This document shows, piece after piece, positions 52,301-63,423 of a DNA stretch of 64,000 nucleotides. Origin of the DNA: Lutraria lutraria (taxonomy: Eukaryota; Mollusca; Bivalvia; Venerida; Mactridae); assembly GCA_964023205.1 (NCBI GenBank), contig OZ026850.1:3432368-3496367 (forward strand), read 5' to 3'. The translations under genes were made by a program, and so were the position numbers. How positions within the stretch are numbered: position 1 is the first letter of the stretch; every line of letters begins with the position of its first letter. The notes under the pieces were generated by a model, which was not told the DNA's origin, made no database searches, and worked only from the letters and a program-made list of their open reading frames with translations.

Positions 52301-55300
52301 ATTGTTATCTCATTTCAGGATAAAGAAGAATTTGTTGTAGAAAGAATTAGGAAATTGATAAAGGCTGGTATGATTGGATGTTTAGTCGCACTTGTGAAGA
52401 CTGAGAGTACAAATGCTAGAGAGCAAGTTTCCAGGTAAGATTTAGCCCATGTTTTATCCTGTGTTATACAATCATAAATGAATATAGTGAATCCCTGGCG
52501 TCCCAAATATTAAAATATGTTCTATCAGCCTTTTGCAGTATCCATTAAATTCGACTGAAGAAAGGCTGCGGAGGCTTATTTTAGCTCCGCTGCATTGTCT
52601 GCGTCTGTGCAAAGATTTTAATGTAGCTACTGCTCAAACTCAAAAGAGGTAGCAACATGAAATTTCGTAGGTGGATTGATCTCACTGAGGTAGTGGACAG
52701 ATGAGCATTGACACCGCTTGCAGCCTTCGTGTTTGTTTCCTGACTGTCTGATAGTGTTCCTTAACTAAAGAAAAAAAATAATATCAAGATAAAAAATTTA
52801 AACTCACCTTCCCAATTTTTTTGGTCAAGTAACTGTAAAAAGTAAAGGTTTTGTTTATTATTATAGCGTCACCTCTATTGAAAGGGTCAGCCAAGTTGGC
52901 TTATGAGACACCTATCTTTTGTGTGCACAGTACCTCCCAAATCCCTTCATTTTCTGCTGGGTGCCTGACTGTGATTGGCCTATGTTAACCATTATTTAAC
53001 TAGCTGGCAGCTCACCAACTGACCGTATCAGTTCTAGCCCAGTCTTCACTGGGGTTCGAACCTTAGATCTCCCGTAAACATGGCTATCTTTTTCTAGTCT
53101 TCTACCTTAGTAAATGGTGCACAAAATGTACCGATTTGTGTTCTGTTTTTTCAGGGTTTATTTGACAGTAGCAACAAATGAGGTGTACAGAGGGTTAATC
53201 GTACAGACTGGTGGTGTTAAGGTATATACTTAAAGTTAATACATGTACACTGCATTTTCCTCCTTTCAGAATATTTTGTGTGGCAGTTTTCAATTGTCCA
53301 GGGAGATTTGTTGACATTTCTAGCTTTAACAGTGTAGGGGTATACTAAGGTAGCTCCACCTACCTTTTATAAGCTAGCTCCACCTACCTTTTATAAGCTA
53401 GCTCCACCTACCTTTTATAAGCTAGCTCCACCTACCTTTTATAAGCTAGCTCCACCTACCTTTTAAAAGCTAGCTCCACCTACCTTTTATAAGCTAGCTG
53501 GACAGCTTCCTGACACACGAAATTGGCCTGATTTCGGATGGGATTAGAATTTTTAGTGGACAGTGATTACTAGTTTTAGAATATACCATCTCGACTACAG
53601 TAAAAAGTACTAAAATTCAGTAATTTATCACAGTTATACTAATTGTAATAGAGTTACATGTATTTGTATACCTACCGCAAATAAATTTTATATCTGTATC
53701 ATTATTGTCTTTCTTTCAGGTGTTACTGAATCTATTTCTTGAAAAGAACTCAGATCTAGGAAAACAGGTAGCTGCTCAAACATTGTCCAAGATAGCCATT
53801 ACGCAAGATCCAAAGATTTCCTTCCAAGGTCAAAGGGTAAGATCATCTTTATTGGATCTGATCACTTTGATTGTCTTTTGTCTTTTTTTACATTATCCTT
53901 TGTATCAGTGTGCATTTCATGACATGTGTGAACTGTTTTATGTTTAATTCTATTATAAAGCAGCGTTGTTGCTCATTGTTACGTTTTTATACACCTTTAT
54001 CGATAAAATCTATATACCTATTGCATTAAATTCTGTCTATACTCTTCAGAAAGTTTCAAAACTTATTTTACTAGTTGATACTATTGCTTCTAGTTTGACA
54101 AATAAAAAAACTTATTATATTCAATAGAAGCTGAATTTTTTGGCTTTCGTATGTTATTGAAAATTGTTGGATTAATATCAGTCTGTGATATTGAACACAA
54201 ATAGTACAGTCAAACCTGTGAACAGAGGACACATTTGGAAAAGACTTAATGTGACCTTTATTGACAAGTGGTCTTTATTCAGAGGTCATTTGTTGTAAAT
54301 AATCAATGACAGTTTTTAGAAGAATGGTCCTTATTCACTGGATGGCCTGTATTCTCAGAGTGGCTTCTATTCAGAGGTGGCCGCTTACACAGTTTCTACT
54401 GTATTTGCATTATTGATTGAATTAAACAAACTCTTAACTGGACCATTCTGTGTTGTTAACAGTCTTCGAATTGGTGGGTTGCCCTCTGCCCGAATGTATT
54501 TTGTTCCTACTTTAAGTCTTTAGGGAGACAACCTAGTTTTAGTGAGTTTCCTTCATAAAGTATATAGTCGGGCAACCTGTCGCAAAATATTAGTTTGAAG
54601 ACTGGTTAATACTTATTGATTTGATAACCCACTGTCATGTTGTTATTCACAGATGTACGAGGTTGTTAGACCTCTGGTATCACTGCTTCATATAGAAAGA
54701 ACTGGTTTACAGAACTTCGAAGCTTTAATGGCATTAACAAACTTATCATCTATAAGTGATTCCGTCAGGTAGGATATCATTGGTCATGTATTTACCAAAA
54801 TCACTCCTGTATAAGACACATATTTTAATGTTCAAAATCTGGTATGTCTTAGACATACGTGTAGAACTCGATCCAAATTTGCTGTGGCTAAAAACATTAT
54901 TTAAATCTCCTATGTAGACCACAGATGGCATAATACTAAATATCAGTCATTATATGCAGACCATTTCAAGGAGATACCCCTCAGCAGACTGTACTCTGTG
55001 CCTGGTCTATAGCTCACCAGAGCTTTAAGTGCTTAAGATGTGTTAGTATAGTGATCGCCCGGCAGGTGATTGTGTGATGGTCATCAATTGTTTCAAATGA
55101 AATCTCTGAAACTACTGAACAAATTCTGATCAAACTTTGTGGGAATGTTTATCGGATGGTTCTCTACCAAGATATATCTAATGATACCCCTGGGTTCAAT
55201 ATAAACACAACTATTAACTGTTATAGCATAAGATGCAAATCTGCAATATTTGCGTAATTCACCAAATGTCAAGTGCTGTTTTCCATATTATTGAGGCTTT

Positions 55301-57554
55301 ATTGTGTGATGTAATATAATTTATATACGTATTGTTACAGGAAGAGGATTGTGTCCGAGAAAGGTGTACCGATGATTGAACATTACATGTTTGAACAGCA
55401 CGAACTGATCCAGAGAGCTGCTGTCGAATGCATGTGTAACATGGTCCTGCATGAACCAGTAAGTACTGTGGAATCATTAATTTTTGTTGGAGATTTAATT
55501 TTGTTGATTTCGTGGGTTGGCTCATCCACGAAATCAAATCCCACAAATTCATATGCAGAGATAAGGCATTTTTTTCAAAAATCAAAATCCACGAATTTTT
55601 GTCCCCATGAAATAGCCATTTTAGTAAAATCCACGAAAATTGAGCCCAACGAAAATACAGTATTTCTTCTTTGGGGTTTAAAATTGTATCAACGGCCAGG
55701 AACCTTTGGCAAGAGGGAGCTTAGAAAGTAGAGGAAGACCCATTTAACTGGGTAAAACCGCCGACCTTATGTAAGCTAATTTGATGGCTTCTTCACATGC
55801 TGATATGCCTCCTGTCGAAGTAAAGGGGGTTTATTGCTTTGCTCATGTAGGTTGGTTCGTAACCAAACATTGTCCGAATGATTTGGACTAAGCTCCTCAG
55901 GTTTGGTTGGGAGGTCGGTCATCACATGTAGATGACCCCTGTTGATTTTGAGGTCGGTAGGCTACCGTGACCTTAGCAGAAAAACCTTGTCCGACCAATT
56001 ATTAGAGAACGATTTGGCCTAAGCACCTCAGACTTGGTACTTGGTTTGGAGGTTGGTCATTGCATATTTAGATGATCCTTATTGATTTTGAGTTTAATAG
56101 GTCAAGGTCTTATTATCCAGTTGACCTTATGAGGGCATCCAAGTTTCACAAACATTTCTTGTTTTGTCTGCTGCTAGCTGGGTAATAAGTAGAAATGTCC
56201 CATTTATTTCATCTTCTGAAAAAATGATTTCAGTTTTATATTTTACTTTTATTAGGTTGCTAAGACATTTGAAGGAGATAATGACAAAGTGAAGTTTATG
56301 GTTCTGATGTGTTCTGACGAGGATGATAAATGTGTGAGAGCAGCTTCAGGGGCCTTAGCCATCCTTACAGGGGACAGCGAGATTGTTTGTAAAAAGATTT
56401 TGGAGGTGAGTACAAATCTTGGATTGTCCACATGAATTATAATGTTTATCTGTTGTATAACTGCCTATTCGAATGCAATGGTCATTTCAGAGCCGCCCGA
56501 GAGAGAGAGAGAGAGGAGGAGATAAAATACAGGAGAACCGGGCATTTATGATCCTACTCTTATTTCAAATGTTTTTTCTTGGTTCTTCATTGTGCCCCGG
56601 TGTAAAACACTGATGCTTGTCTCTCTGTTTTTCTAAATACAGCACTGGGCTTAGTAGTTGGTACGTTGTCACAGAAGTTTCCCTGAAATACTTGAAGGCA
56701 GAGCTCAGATTAGAAACAATGACCTTTTGATTAGAAGTCATACATTTTCAGTAAAATGCATGCACTAATTACTTTTATATACTGAGAAAAATGAAGCAAG
56801 TTTTGTATTTACTATTACAGGTAAATAAATGGGAAGATTTTCTAACAGCTGTTGTTGTGAACGAAGCCCCTGATATTCAGCATAGAGGTTGCCATCTTGT
56901 CCGCAATATTGTCGCCACAAGTAAAGAAATCGGGGAGAAAGTGTTAGCCGGACAGGTAAATATCATTGTTTTTTATAAACAAAATTAATGTACTCATCCT
57001 TTCAACTTATTTATAAAGTCTGCTAACATATTCTTTGGCTGACTAGGAGGGCTGAATGTTCATCGAGTTTGTTACTGTTTATCTGAACACTCATGGAATT
57101 GTTAACATACTCTCATTTGATTGGTCATGAGGTCTGAATAATCATAGTTTGTTTACATACTCTTGTGTGATTGGCCAAGAGGTCTGAATATTCATAGAGT
57201 TTGTAAATATACTCTTGTGTGATTGGCCAAGAGGTCTGAATATTCATAGAGTTTGTAAATATACTCTTGTGTGATTGGCCAAGAGGTCTGAATAATCATG
57301 TCTGTTTACATACCCTTGTGTGATTGGCCCAGAGGTTTGAATAATCATGTCTGTTTACAAACCCTTGTTTGATTGGCCAGCAGCTCTGAATAATCATGAT
57401 GTTACTATAATGTTGTATTTTCTTGCAGTTACTTGATGTTACTATGGCTGTGTCTATACTGGAAGCCCCTGACAGACAAAAAGCGAGGGAATGCTGCAAA
57501 GAGACTTTACAAATGGCTGAAGAATACGAGATCGTCAAGAAAAATAAAGATTAA
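43349..57554 (+). CDS. unc45: UNC-45 myosin/Hsp90 co-chaperone, complete, 20 coding exons
   Basis: UNC-45 folds myosin heads and works with Hsp90 during muscle thick-filament assembly. Exons: 43349-43547, 44558-44733, 45528-45617, 45992-46162, 46628-46835, 47470-47637, 47974-48142, 48608-48770, 49255-49392, 50336-50430, 50880-51021, 51469-51609, 52319-52434, 53155-53221, 53720-53836, 54653-54768, 55341-55458, 56256-56405, 56821-56955, 57429-57554. All phases agree and give 934 residues, the usual family length. The N-terminal TPR domain is residues 1 to about 115. By family pattern Lys7, Asn11, Asn46, Lys76 and Arg80 form the carboxylate clamp for the Hsp90 tail. A central ARM-like domain follows, then the UCS domain from about 525, with the signature [11 protein letters not shown] at 741-751 and [14 protein letters not shown] in exon 11. 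The exon 2 donor (AAG|GTCTGA) is weak. The start ATG sits 19 bases into an exon that opens behind an acceptor. Invertebrates usually have one UNC45 gene. Confidence 0.97.
43720..44035. repeat. Repeat with CAGGGTTTTTTCTCGG end (family L-related)
   Basis: It opens CAGGGTTTTTTCTCGGTATT and closes CCCCCAAAAAATACCTG, with several GGGAAT.. phrases inside. It shares GACCCATACCCTTGGGA with 41324-41620. In intron 1 of unc-45. Confidence 0.5.
44893..45077 (+). repeat. Dispersed repeat family L
   Basis: TTTTCACCTTCTATAACAGAGGCC and CTTTTTGATTTCCCAAATCAGC are shared, same orientation, with 63768-63958. Ends GGGGTTTTCACC / AGAGAAAAAACC suggest inverted termini. In intron 2 of unc-45. Confidence 0.72.
45078..45375 (+). 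repeat. tRNA-derived SINE with body
   Basis: The head has TGGTTAGCTCAGTTGCTAGAG (A box) and GAGTGCGAAACCTGG (B-box position). The body carries CAGGTTGCCCGACTACATAC and GGCAACCCACTAATTCGAAGAC, and its inverse occurs at 54463-54610. It abuts the family L repeat with no gap. Confidence 0.7.
46189..46368. repeat. MITE family A copy
   Basis: TACAGTTTAACCTGGGATAG at the left and CACAAGTTTGATTGTA at the right. It begins 27 bp after the exon 4 donor of unc-45. Confidence 0.72.
46977..47250 (+). repeat. Dispersed repeat family P
   Basis: Shared with 58598-58862 in the same orientation: GCTATGATTTCTGAGCAAAA, GGAAACAATGTGGTTGAAGG, CTATTGACACCCCTG. In intron 5 of unc-45; the second copy is downstream of the gene. 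Confidence 0.75.
48293..48455. repeat. MITE family C copy
   Basis: TACAGTAAAACCTGGAAAAC at the left, ACGTTTCAGAGGTATA at the right; AAGTTCTCTGAAAACTGGAATTCTCAG matches 8494-8663. In intron 7 of unc-45. Confidence 0.68.
49394..49850 (+). repeat. 42-bp minisatellite starting at an unc-45 splice donor
   Basis: About ten copies of TTTGACTAGATTCTTGAACT + CTGATCAGAGTTATCTGAAAGC. The first recognisable, diverged unit begins in the GTAAGA donor of exon 9 (49393). The 42-bp period is 14 codons and stop-free in one frame, which makes an artefactual open frame ([14 protein letters not shown] repeated). Degenerate units continue to about 49990. Confidence 0.93.
50453..50695 (-). repeat. Family M retrotransposon 3'-end repeat
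   Basis: The plus strand starts TTGATTGATTGATTTCGGCATAAG, the inverse of an AATAAA-like tail. It shares AACACCAAGGATAACACAAA and GTGTAATAAAACACAGTTG with 29573-29828. In intron 10 of unc-45. Confidence 0.6.
51760..52075 (+). repeat. Dispersed repeat family N
   Basis: It contains GAGTCACTCGGTCGGTCGG, GCGATTGCAATGAAACTTGAAATG and GAGTTGTGTCCCCTTAAA. An inverted copy is at 62466-62760. In intron 12 of unc-45. Confidence 0.72.
53352..53495 (+). repeat. 24-bp minisatellite, six copies
   Basis: AGCTCCACCTACCTTTTATA + AGCT repeated six times, nearly identical (one unit has TTTTAAAAGCT). In intron 14 of unc-45. Confidence 0.95.
54207..54402. repeat. MITE family A copy
   Basis: TACAGTCAAACCTGTGAACA at the left; GAGGTGGCCGCTTACACAG then TTTCTACTGTA at the right. 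In intron 15 of unc-45. Confidence 0.78.
54463..54610 (-). repeat. SINE body, inverted
   Basis: GTCTTCGAATTGGTGGGTTGCC and AGTATATAGTCGGGCAACCTG are the reverse of the body of the 45078-45375 element. The tRNA-like head is absent. Confidence 0.65.
55464..55662. repeat. MITE family E copy beside the exon 17 donor
   Basis: TACTGTGGAATCATTAATTTTTGTTGG at the left, CCAACGAAAATACAGTA at the right. It starts 5 bp past the exon 17 end of unc-45, so the donor GTAAG is fused to the element's terminus. Inverted relative to 29110-29326. Confidence 0.8.
57100..57400 (+). repeat. 50-52-bp minisatellite next to the last unc-45 exon
   Basis: About six units on TACTCTTGTGTGATTGGCCA + AGAGGTCTGAATA.TCAT, ending roughly 30 bp before the acceptor of exon 20. 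Confidence 0.9.
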
Positions 57555-58597
57555 ATGTTACCATAGCAACTGGACTGATTTTTAAATATGTTCCACTTTG
57601 TGCCAAAAATCGTTGACAGGAACAATGATTGGATTTGAACTGAATTGAAGTGTATGCTGTTGGAGACCCTTATATTTAAGGGGTCAGTGTTCTCTAGTAC
57701 AAATATTATAACCTTGTTTTCACCCATGATCATTGAGTTACAAATTTTATTCAGTTATTATTGGTGTCAAACTGAACGGGTTATGTTAGGGTCGGAAAAA
57801 CTAAGAAATACAATTTGAGAAAAGTATGCCTGGAAAATCTCAATTTGAAATTGTCTGTATTACATTACTGATTCAGGGTTGTGAGTAGTGGGATGGCAAA
57901 ATTTATAAAGCTTGGGCTTGGGGGGCACTAGGGGCCCCCAGTGGGTCCAGGGGATGATTAAAACCAGAGAAATCCACGGATAAAAGTACCCCACTCCCAC
58001 CCAATGTCCCATTATTGTAGAAATATTGAGATAATCTATGTGTTTTATAAAGAAATTGTTAGGTTGCTGTTTTTGTTAGTATTGACCATTTATGCTATGT
58101 GCTATAGAATTGTAGGTTTCTGGTCAAGAACATTGTTGATAATTGATGGATATAGATTAACACAATTTCGACATATACTACATGTTCTAATTAGTCAACT
58201 TGCAAAAACAATCACATTCTCAAAATGGCCAGTTTTGGTATGACTGGCTGTTGACCTTTATAGAGAGGTTTCCCTGTGTATGACATTATTTCATAGATGG
58301 AATTGTATTCAACTCTGAACAAACTCTGTCCTATAAGGACACTGAATCTCTGTTTTTAGTGTGTTTTATATCTTCATTGAACAAATTATTGGTGCTAAAA
58401 TATCATCTCAGTTCCCTTATCATTGTCATCAAATTTTGTTTCCCATTTGATTCATGTTCACAAAATTGTATGTAAACAATTTATAGTTATTATTACTAGA
58501 TTCAGTGTTTGCAGTGTTAAGAATTATGTTACAAATTGCTTGTATCTTATTTTAGGTTTTGTTGTTGAGTATAATTGAGCTGTAATCAACTAAGGGT

Positions 58598-58862
58598 GAC
58601 AATATTCTGGATATATTCATAATGTCCTGAAAGAGCTATGATTTCTGAGCAAAATAAAAGTTATATGAAGAAAATATATCAAGAAATGGCAAAGTTATGG
58701 TCAATTTAGTCTGAAGGATTTTTTTTACAAAAAATACAAAAATAATATACTACTGGTAAATATGGAAACAATGTGGTTGAAGGTCTCTTGTTTGGCAAAA
58801 AATGCTCAGCAGCATTTGAGTTTCAGGATTTTTAATTTGCTTCTATTGACACCCCTGCAGCT
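58598..58862 (+). repeat. Dispersed repeat family P
   Basis: Collinear with 46977-47250 over about 265 bp, same strand. Confidence 0.75.
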
Positions 58863-59206
58863 GCTGTACAAAACTTGAGATCAGTATCACAGGATCTGAG
58901 ATTGTAAAATTCAAGATCACCTTCATAGGATGTTAGGTTGTAAACCTGAGATCAGTCAGCCAGCTCCAATCTCTATTTCGTATTTTCAATATTCTCAGAT
59001 TTATCATAATAAGACGGTATTGCAAAATTATAATTCAGTTAATAAAATGATGGATGAAATATTTTTCACACATATTGCATGCATGTATAAGCAAGTTTGA
59101 AATTGGTTGAGAATGGAATTGAGATTTGAGTTCAATAGCCAATCTCAAGTTTTATAATCTTGTACCCAAGGATTAGATTTTATGCTCAACTATATTAATT
59201 TCTTAG

Positions 59207-59288
59207 TATCGAGGGTTCAACGCAACAGTGTCATAACTCATATTGAAATAAGAACAAGTTACGACTGTGTTGCGCTGAGCCCTCGATA
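59207..59288. repeat. Imperfect 31-bp hairpin, 82 nt overall
   Basis: The left arm 59207-59237 starts TATCGAGGGTTCAACGCAAC; the right arm 59258-59288 ends GTTGCGCTGAGCCCTCGATA. Five of 31 positions mismatch and the loop is 20 nt. It lies 1.65 kb past the unc-45 stop. Confidence 0.82.
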
Positions 59289-60355
59289 TGTATTTAGTAA
59301 GCTGTGTGAGTTAATTGCAAACTTTGCTGTCTGTGAAAAAATGAAATGTTTGCCTTAAGTGTTGATTTTTTACATACATTTCCCCTCGAACTTTCATATC
59401 ATAACTTATTGCAATATTGCTGTAATTGTTGGGTAAAATACAAATGTTATGTATTCATATATTCATCTATGTAATGCTAATTTCTGCCTCACCATTTCAA
59501 TTAATTTTGAGGTGATAAAAATTTTGCCCTTTATGGTCATAACATACCTTAACAGTGCTTGAGTAAGCATTCATTTGACGAAAAAAGTCGTAGTCACTCG
59601 ACATATAATTTGCTTAAGCCCAAATATGTGCAGAAAATCTGTATGTATGCATTACAATATCAAGATTTACTTTTCTTTAACATACTGTGCCTTATTTTAA
59701 GTATTTTATGAATGCCTTGTGTGTTTTTGTGTAATATATCTGTGTTTATATATATATACCATATCCCTGTTTGATCCATTGATATTTATTACATGACATT
59801 TCTACATTTTTTTAATAAAAATAATTAGTTTCATAGTGTTTTTTTTATATATCTTGTTAAAAATGGCTTTTTTTCAGCTTGAACCAGAACATTGTCCAAT
59901 TCTGTACCGTATCAGCAGAACTGTACTGGACTGGTTTTCAAAATTTTCGACTTTCACGTTATGAAAATATTACCTTCCTGACACAAATTTTCCAAAGACA
60001 ACAACATTTCCATAGATTTTTGTGAAAATTTCAATTCATGAGAGACTGGATGAACAGGAATTCAGTTATGATGGACGAAAATGTCAATACCGACTTTACA
60101 TCCATAGTTTAAATTGAGTCATTATTTGAGTGCTGCTGTGCGATTTCCAACCAGATGGGTCGAATTTTACATTTTCACTTTTTTGCATATTCTTTAAGAA
60201 CAATTATTCACCTTTTATAAAACTTCCTCACTCATGTAGTTGTTCTGTCTAGAGAAAAAAAGTTATATTCAAGGAGAAAATGCAATGACTTCACCAAATT
60301 ATCATAGATAATATGATGTCTCAGACCGGTTTTCCCAGAAACAACACAGTGGCCC

Positions 60356-63256
60356 TCATTTTTTCTTCGCACTTGTTCTAGGTGACAGTTTTTCCAATTT
60401 CCAGTCTTCATCTTTGGGATCATCTTCTTCGATATCTTCATCCATACTTTCCAACTCCTCCTCTTCCTCATCATCGTCTTCATCTGAAGGATCTTGATCA
60501 TTCTTCTTATCTTTCCTTTTACCTCTGTTTAACAAATACGCTAAAATTGGCTGCCGACCTCTCTTCCTCTTCGAACTTCTAAGAACACGGTTAAAGGCGT
60601 CTTCAGTTTTATTTTTATCGGAAGAGTTTGCTACTGAAGTGCTAAAAGGTATTGACAGTACTGCTGAACTTGCTGTACTTAATTCATCAGTTTTAGGTAA
60701 CAGTTTAGGGTCTGGCCCAGTTTGTTCTTTTTTTCGCTTTCGTCCTCTTCCACGTTTTTCACCTGTTGAATTTTCTATGCTTTTTTCACTTTCCAAATCT
60801 TCATGGATATCGGCAGGAGAAACATCACCTGAATACAGAAACAGATGTTGAGTTTAAAAATGCATACGCCCATGGTGGCATGCTCGACGACAAACAGACG
60901 GACGGACAAGGCGATCACAATAATAATTTGCCTCCGCATCATTAGATGCCATGGACATAAAAATCTAGACTGCAACAAATTATAACCACATAATTCTTGA
61001 AGGTTATGTAAAACCCTGCTTCAATTAAATTTAACTTGATATTATTAAGTTCATAACACAATGTAACCTCATTTAGCAACCACAATCAAGTCCAAACCAT
61101 TACGACAACTTATTGTTTTTTATGCCCAGGTCACACATTCACAGATCACCTTGCTGGTTCCACAATGGATTAAATCTCACGGATGCCAATTTCCATGGTA
61201 AAAAAGTTTGCGGGTATAATAAATAGCCTGAAATTCTTACTTTGCTTTTGTGAGCGTACATCCGTTATAAGGATTTTAGATGCAGTACTGGTTTCCGACA
61301 CATGTGTGCAGGATGTTGCTTTGTCTGAAGAACTGGACTTAGTTTCTGTTGATTTGTTCAAGCCGGTTCCCTGTGCTACAGGATGATTTAACTTAGTTAT
61401 GGTTTCCGGCACAGGCTTCCTGGGATGGTCTTTCAGCAAGGAGCTGTAGGGTAGGTACAACTTTTCTACCATAGGAACAGAATTATCTTCATCTTCGCTG
61501 TCAGGACGGACATTTGCTAAAGTTTTAAGAATATTGTCTGGGCCTCTTTTACTGTTTGGTCCATCCCCGATTCTCAACTCATAACCATGTGTAATTTCTC
61601 CATCGCTTTCTTCTGCGGACTCATTATCTTCCACACTGTCTGCCTCAGAGTCAGCAACTACGGACTCTAGAAAAAAGAAAAAAATCCCAAATAGAATATT
61701 TAACGGCTAATTTTCATACACCTGCAACCTACTGTCAGCTGTTTCAGTTACCATATACATGTACATACCAGCAAGATGTGAACCAAACCACATTTCCTTG
61801 ATTCTGTACCAGTACTTTCCTTGATCATCATGTAAATGTCAACTTGATAACATCAAGATAAGTCTTTGACCAAATTACAACAAAGAACATAATGCTGAGG
61901 GTTCAAAACTCAACTGATATGAAAATTCAACAGAAAAGATGCATCTACAATACAACTGGATTTCCTTATCATAGTGACCGATTCACTAAATATTACGAAT
62001 TTAAAAGATCATTAGATAATGCAACAGCAAGAAATGCCAAACAAGATTTAACAGCTTTAAAAACACAAGTTTGATATCTCATGAAAATTAAAGTTGGTTG
62101 AATTTACAATGTGTAATGCCCCCTTTGAATTAAGGCCACCCAATGAATAAAGGCCATTATTTCAAAAACTGTCACTGATTTTTTTAATTAAATGACATTT
62201 GAAAAAAGCAACTTGTCAATAAAGGCCTGAATAAGTTTTTCCCAAGGGTGGCCATTATTCATAGGTTTGACAGAACCCAAAAATAAATAGCTTTAAGTTA
62301 TATACCTCCACAGTAGTTGAGAAAATCGTACAAAATATGAGTTTTGGTATTGATGTATTCGTTGCCTCTTACGGTTCCAATATGCCCCACCCACCCATTG
62401 TTAACATTTACTGTTACCACAAAACACTCTTCTCCGATCTCTTCAAGTTTGCTACACTGAAAATAAAACTAGAGCTGTCACAGAGGTGACTAATACCCCG
62501 CAACCGCTTTGACACTAAGAATGCAATTGTACACTATACGGCTAAGCTGAAGGGGACATAACTCTGCAATGAGTGAATTGCTGGGTATAAAAATTGCTTT
62601 TTGCACATCTACACTTGATGGTGATAACACATTTCAAGTTTCATTGCAATCACTTAAAAAATGTGGAAGTAGTTTGCTCCACAAACTTTCATGCGGACTG
62701 ACTGACCAACGACCGACTGACAGAGTGACTCCAATATAAAAATCAGAGTTCATACTTTACAAGTGAAGAAAATTTGATAATCATTTATTTCTGAAATGAA
62801 GGCATCTTGGCATCGTGAAAGTAGACTATAAAATTGATAAATATATATTACAAATTAATGATATTAAAATCATGTTATTAAATCACAAATAATATTAAAA
62901 CATAAAACAGACCATGATCACATTCACTCCTCGGATAACACAAAAAAAATTAGGGAAATCGCTTGTTTCCATTGTGGTCACAGATAAAAGTAATGTGGTT
63001 GACACAAAATGAACTCCATATAAGGACCACCTGTCAATAAAGGCCACATTATGTCTTTACCAAGGATGGCCTTTGTTCAAAGGTTTGACTTTAATGACTT
63101 GTATGATAAAAGTTTGCAAATTTCAGGAATATATCCATAGTGAGTCTATTTGTTTTTATAAATTAAGAACTAGCACCCACCAATCCTTTCATCGTTCTTT
63201 TGATATCCCAACGTAACGCTGACTTCTGTAAGTCCAGAGTATCACCCCAGGAAGTC
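60356..63256 (-). CDS. Unrecognised, probably nuclear protein with acidic/basic tail; 3' four exons
   Basis: Exons on the minus strand: 63256-63181, 62456-62306, 61666-61241 and 60828-60356 (stop TAA). Phases agree throughout (phase 0 after the first, G|AG Glu, A|GT Ser), giving about 374 residues of C-terminus. The first two exons encode a folded-looking segment (SWGDTLDLQKSALRWDIKR..; ECFVVTVNVNNGWVGHIGTV..INTKTHILYDFLNYCG). The third is acidic and Ser-rich with a conserved-looking VEKLYLPYSSLLKDHPRKP. The last has RGRGRKRKKE, LRSSKRKRGRQPILAYLLNR and a long Asp/Glu run, typical of nuclear or chromatin proteins. The donor of 63181 is GTGGGT. I recognise no family. Upstream exons lie beyond the window or undetected in 63260-64000. 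Confidence 0.75.
62112..62272. repeat. MITE family A copy
   Basis: CCACCCAATGAATAAAGGCC and CCCAAGGGTGGCCATTATTC then ATAGGTTTGACAG. The left end is worn. It lies 34 bp downstream (in gene direction) of the 62306 exon end, in the third intron of the minus-strand model. Confidence 0.68.
62466..62760 (-). repeat. Dispersed repeat family N, inverted
   Basis: AAGTTTCATTGCAATCACTT, GGGGACATAACTC and CAGAGTGACTCCAATAT are the reverse of phrases in 51760-52075. It starts about 10 bp from the 62456 exon edge. Confidence 0.72.
62785..62995 (-). repeat. Family M repeat
   Basis: GACCATGATCACATTCACTCC then TCGGATAACACAAAAA and GCTTGTTTCCATTGTGGTC match 29573-29828 in order. Confidence 0.5.
63000..63093. 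repeat. MITE family A, half copy
   Basis: GGACCACCTGTCAATAAAGGCC and CCAAGGATGGCCTTTGTTC then AAAGGTTTGACTTTA: the right half only. Confidence 0.6.
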
Positions 63257-63423
63257 CTAAAAATGAGCAACAAAAATTGATAACATAATAAGATACTGTT
63301 ATAGTTAAGAATTGGATACAGTGAAGTACATCACTACATGTACATTCATCTTCCCCTGAACACTCAGTTTATCATTTGACGGAGAAAAATGAATGTAATG
63401 AAATGATAATTTTGAGTTTTAGA

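Larger units (their letters stand above)
57555..60355. other. Tail-to-tail intergenic region, unc-45 and the minus-strand gene
   Basis: No coding potential seen. AATAAA-type signals occur at several places (58652, 59033, 59811), so I cannot fix either 3' end. It contains repeat P and a hairpin, listed separately. A short (TA)n tract is at about 59748. Confidence 0.6.
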
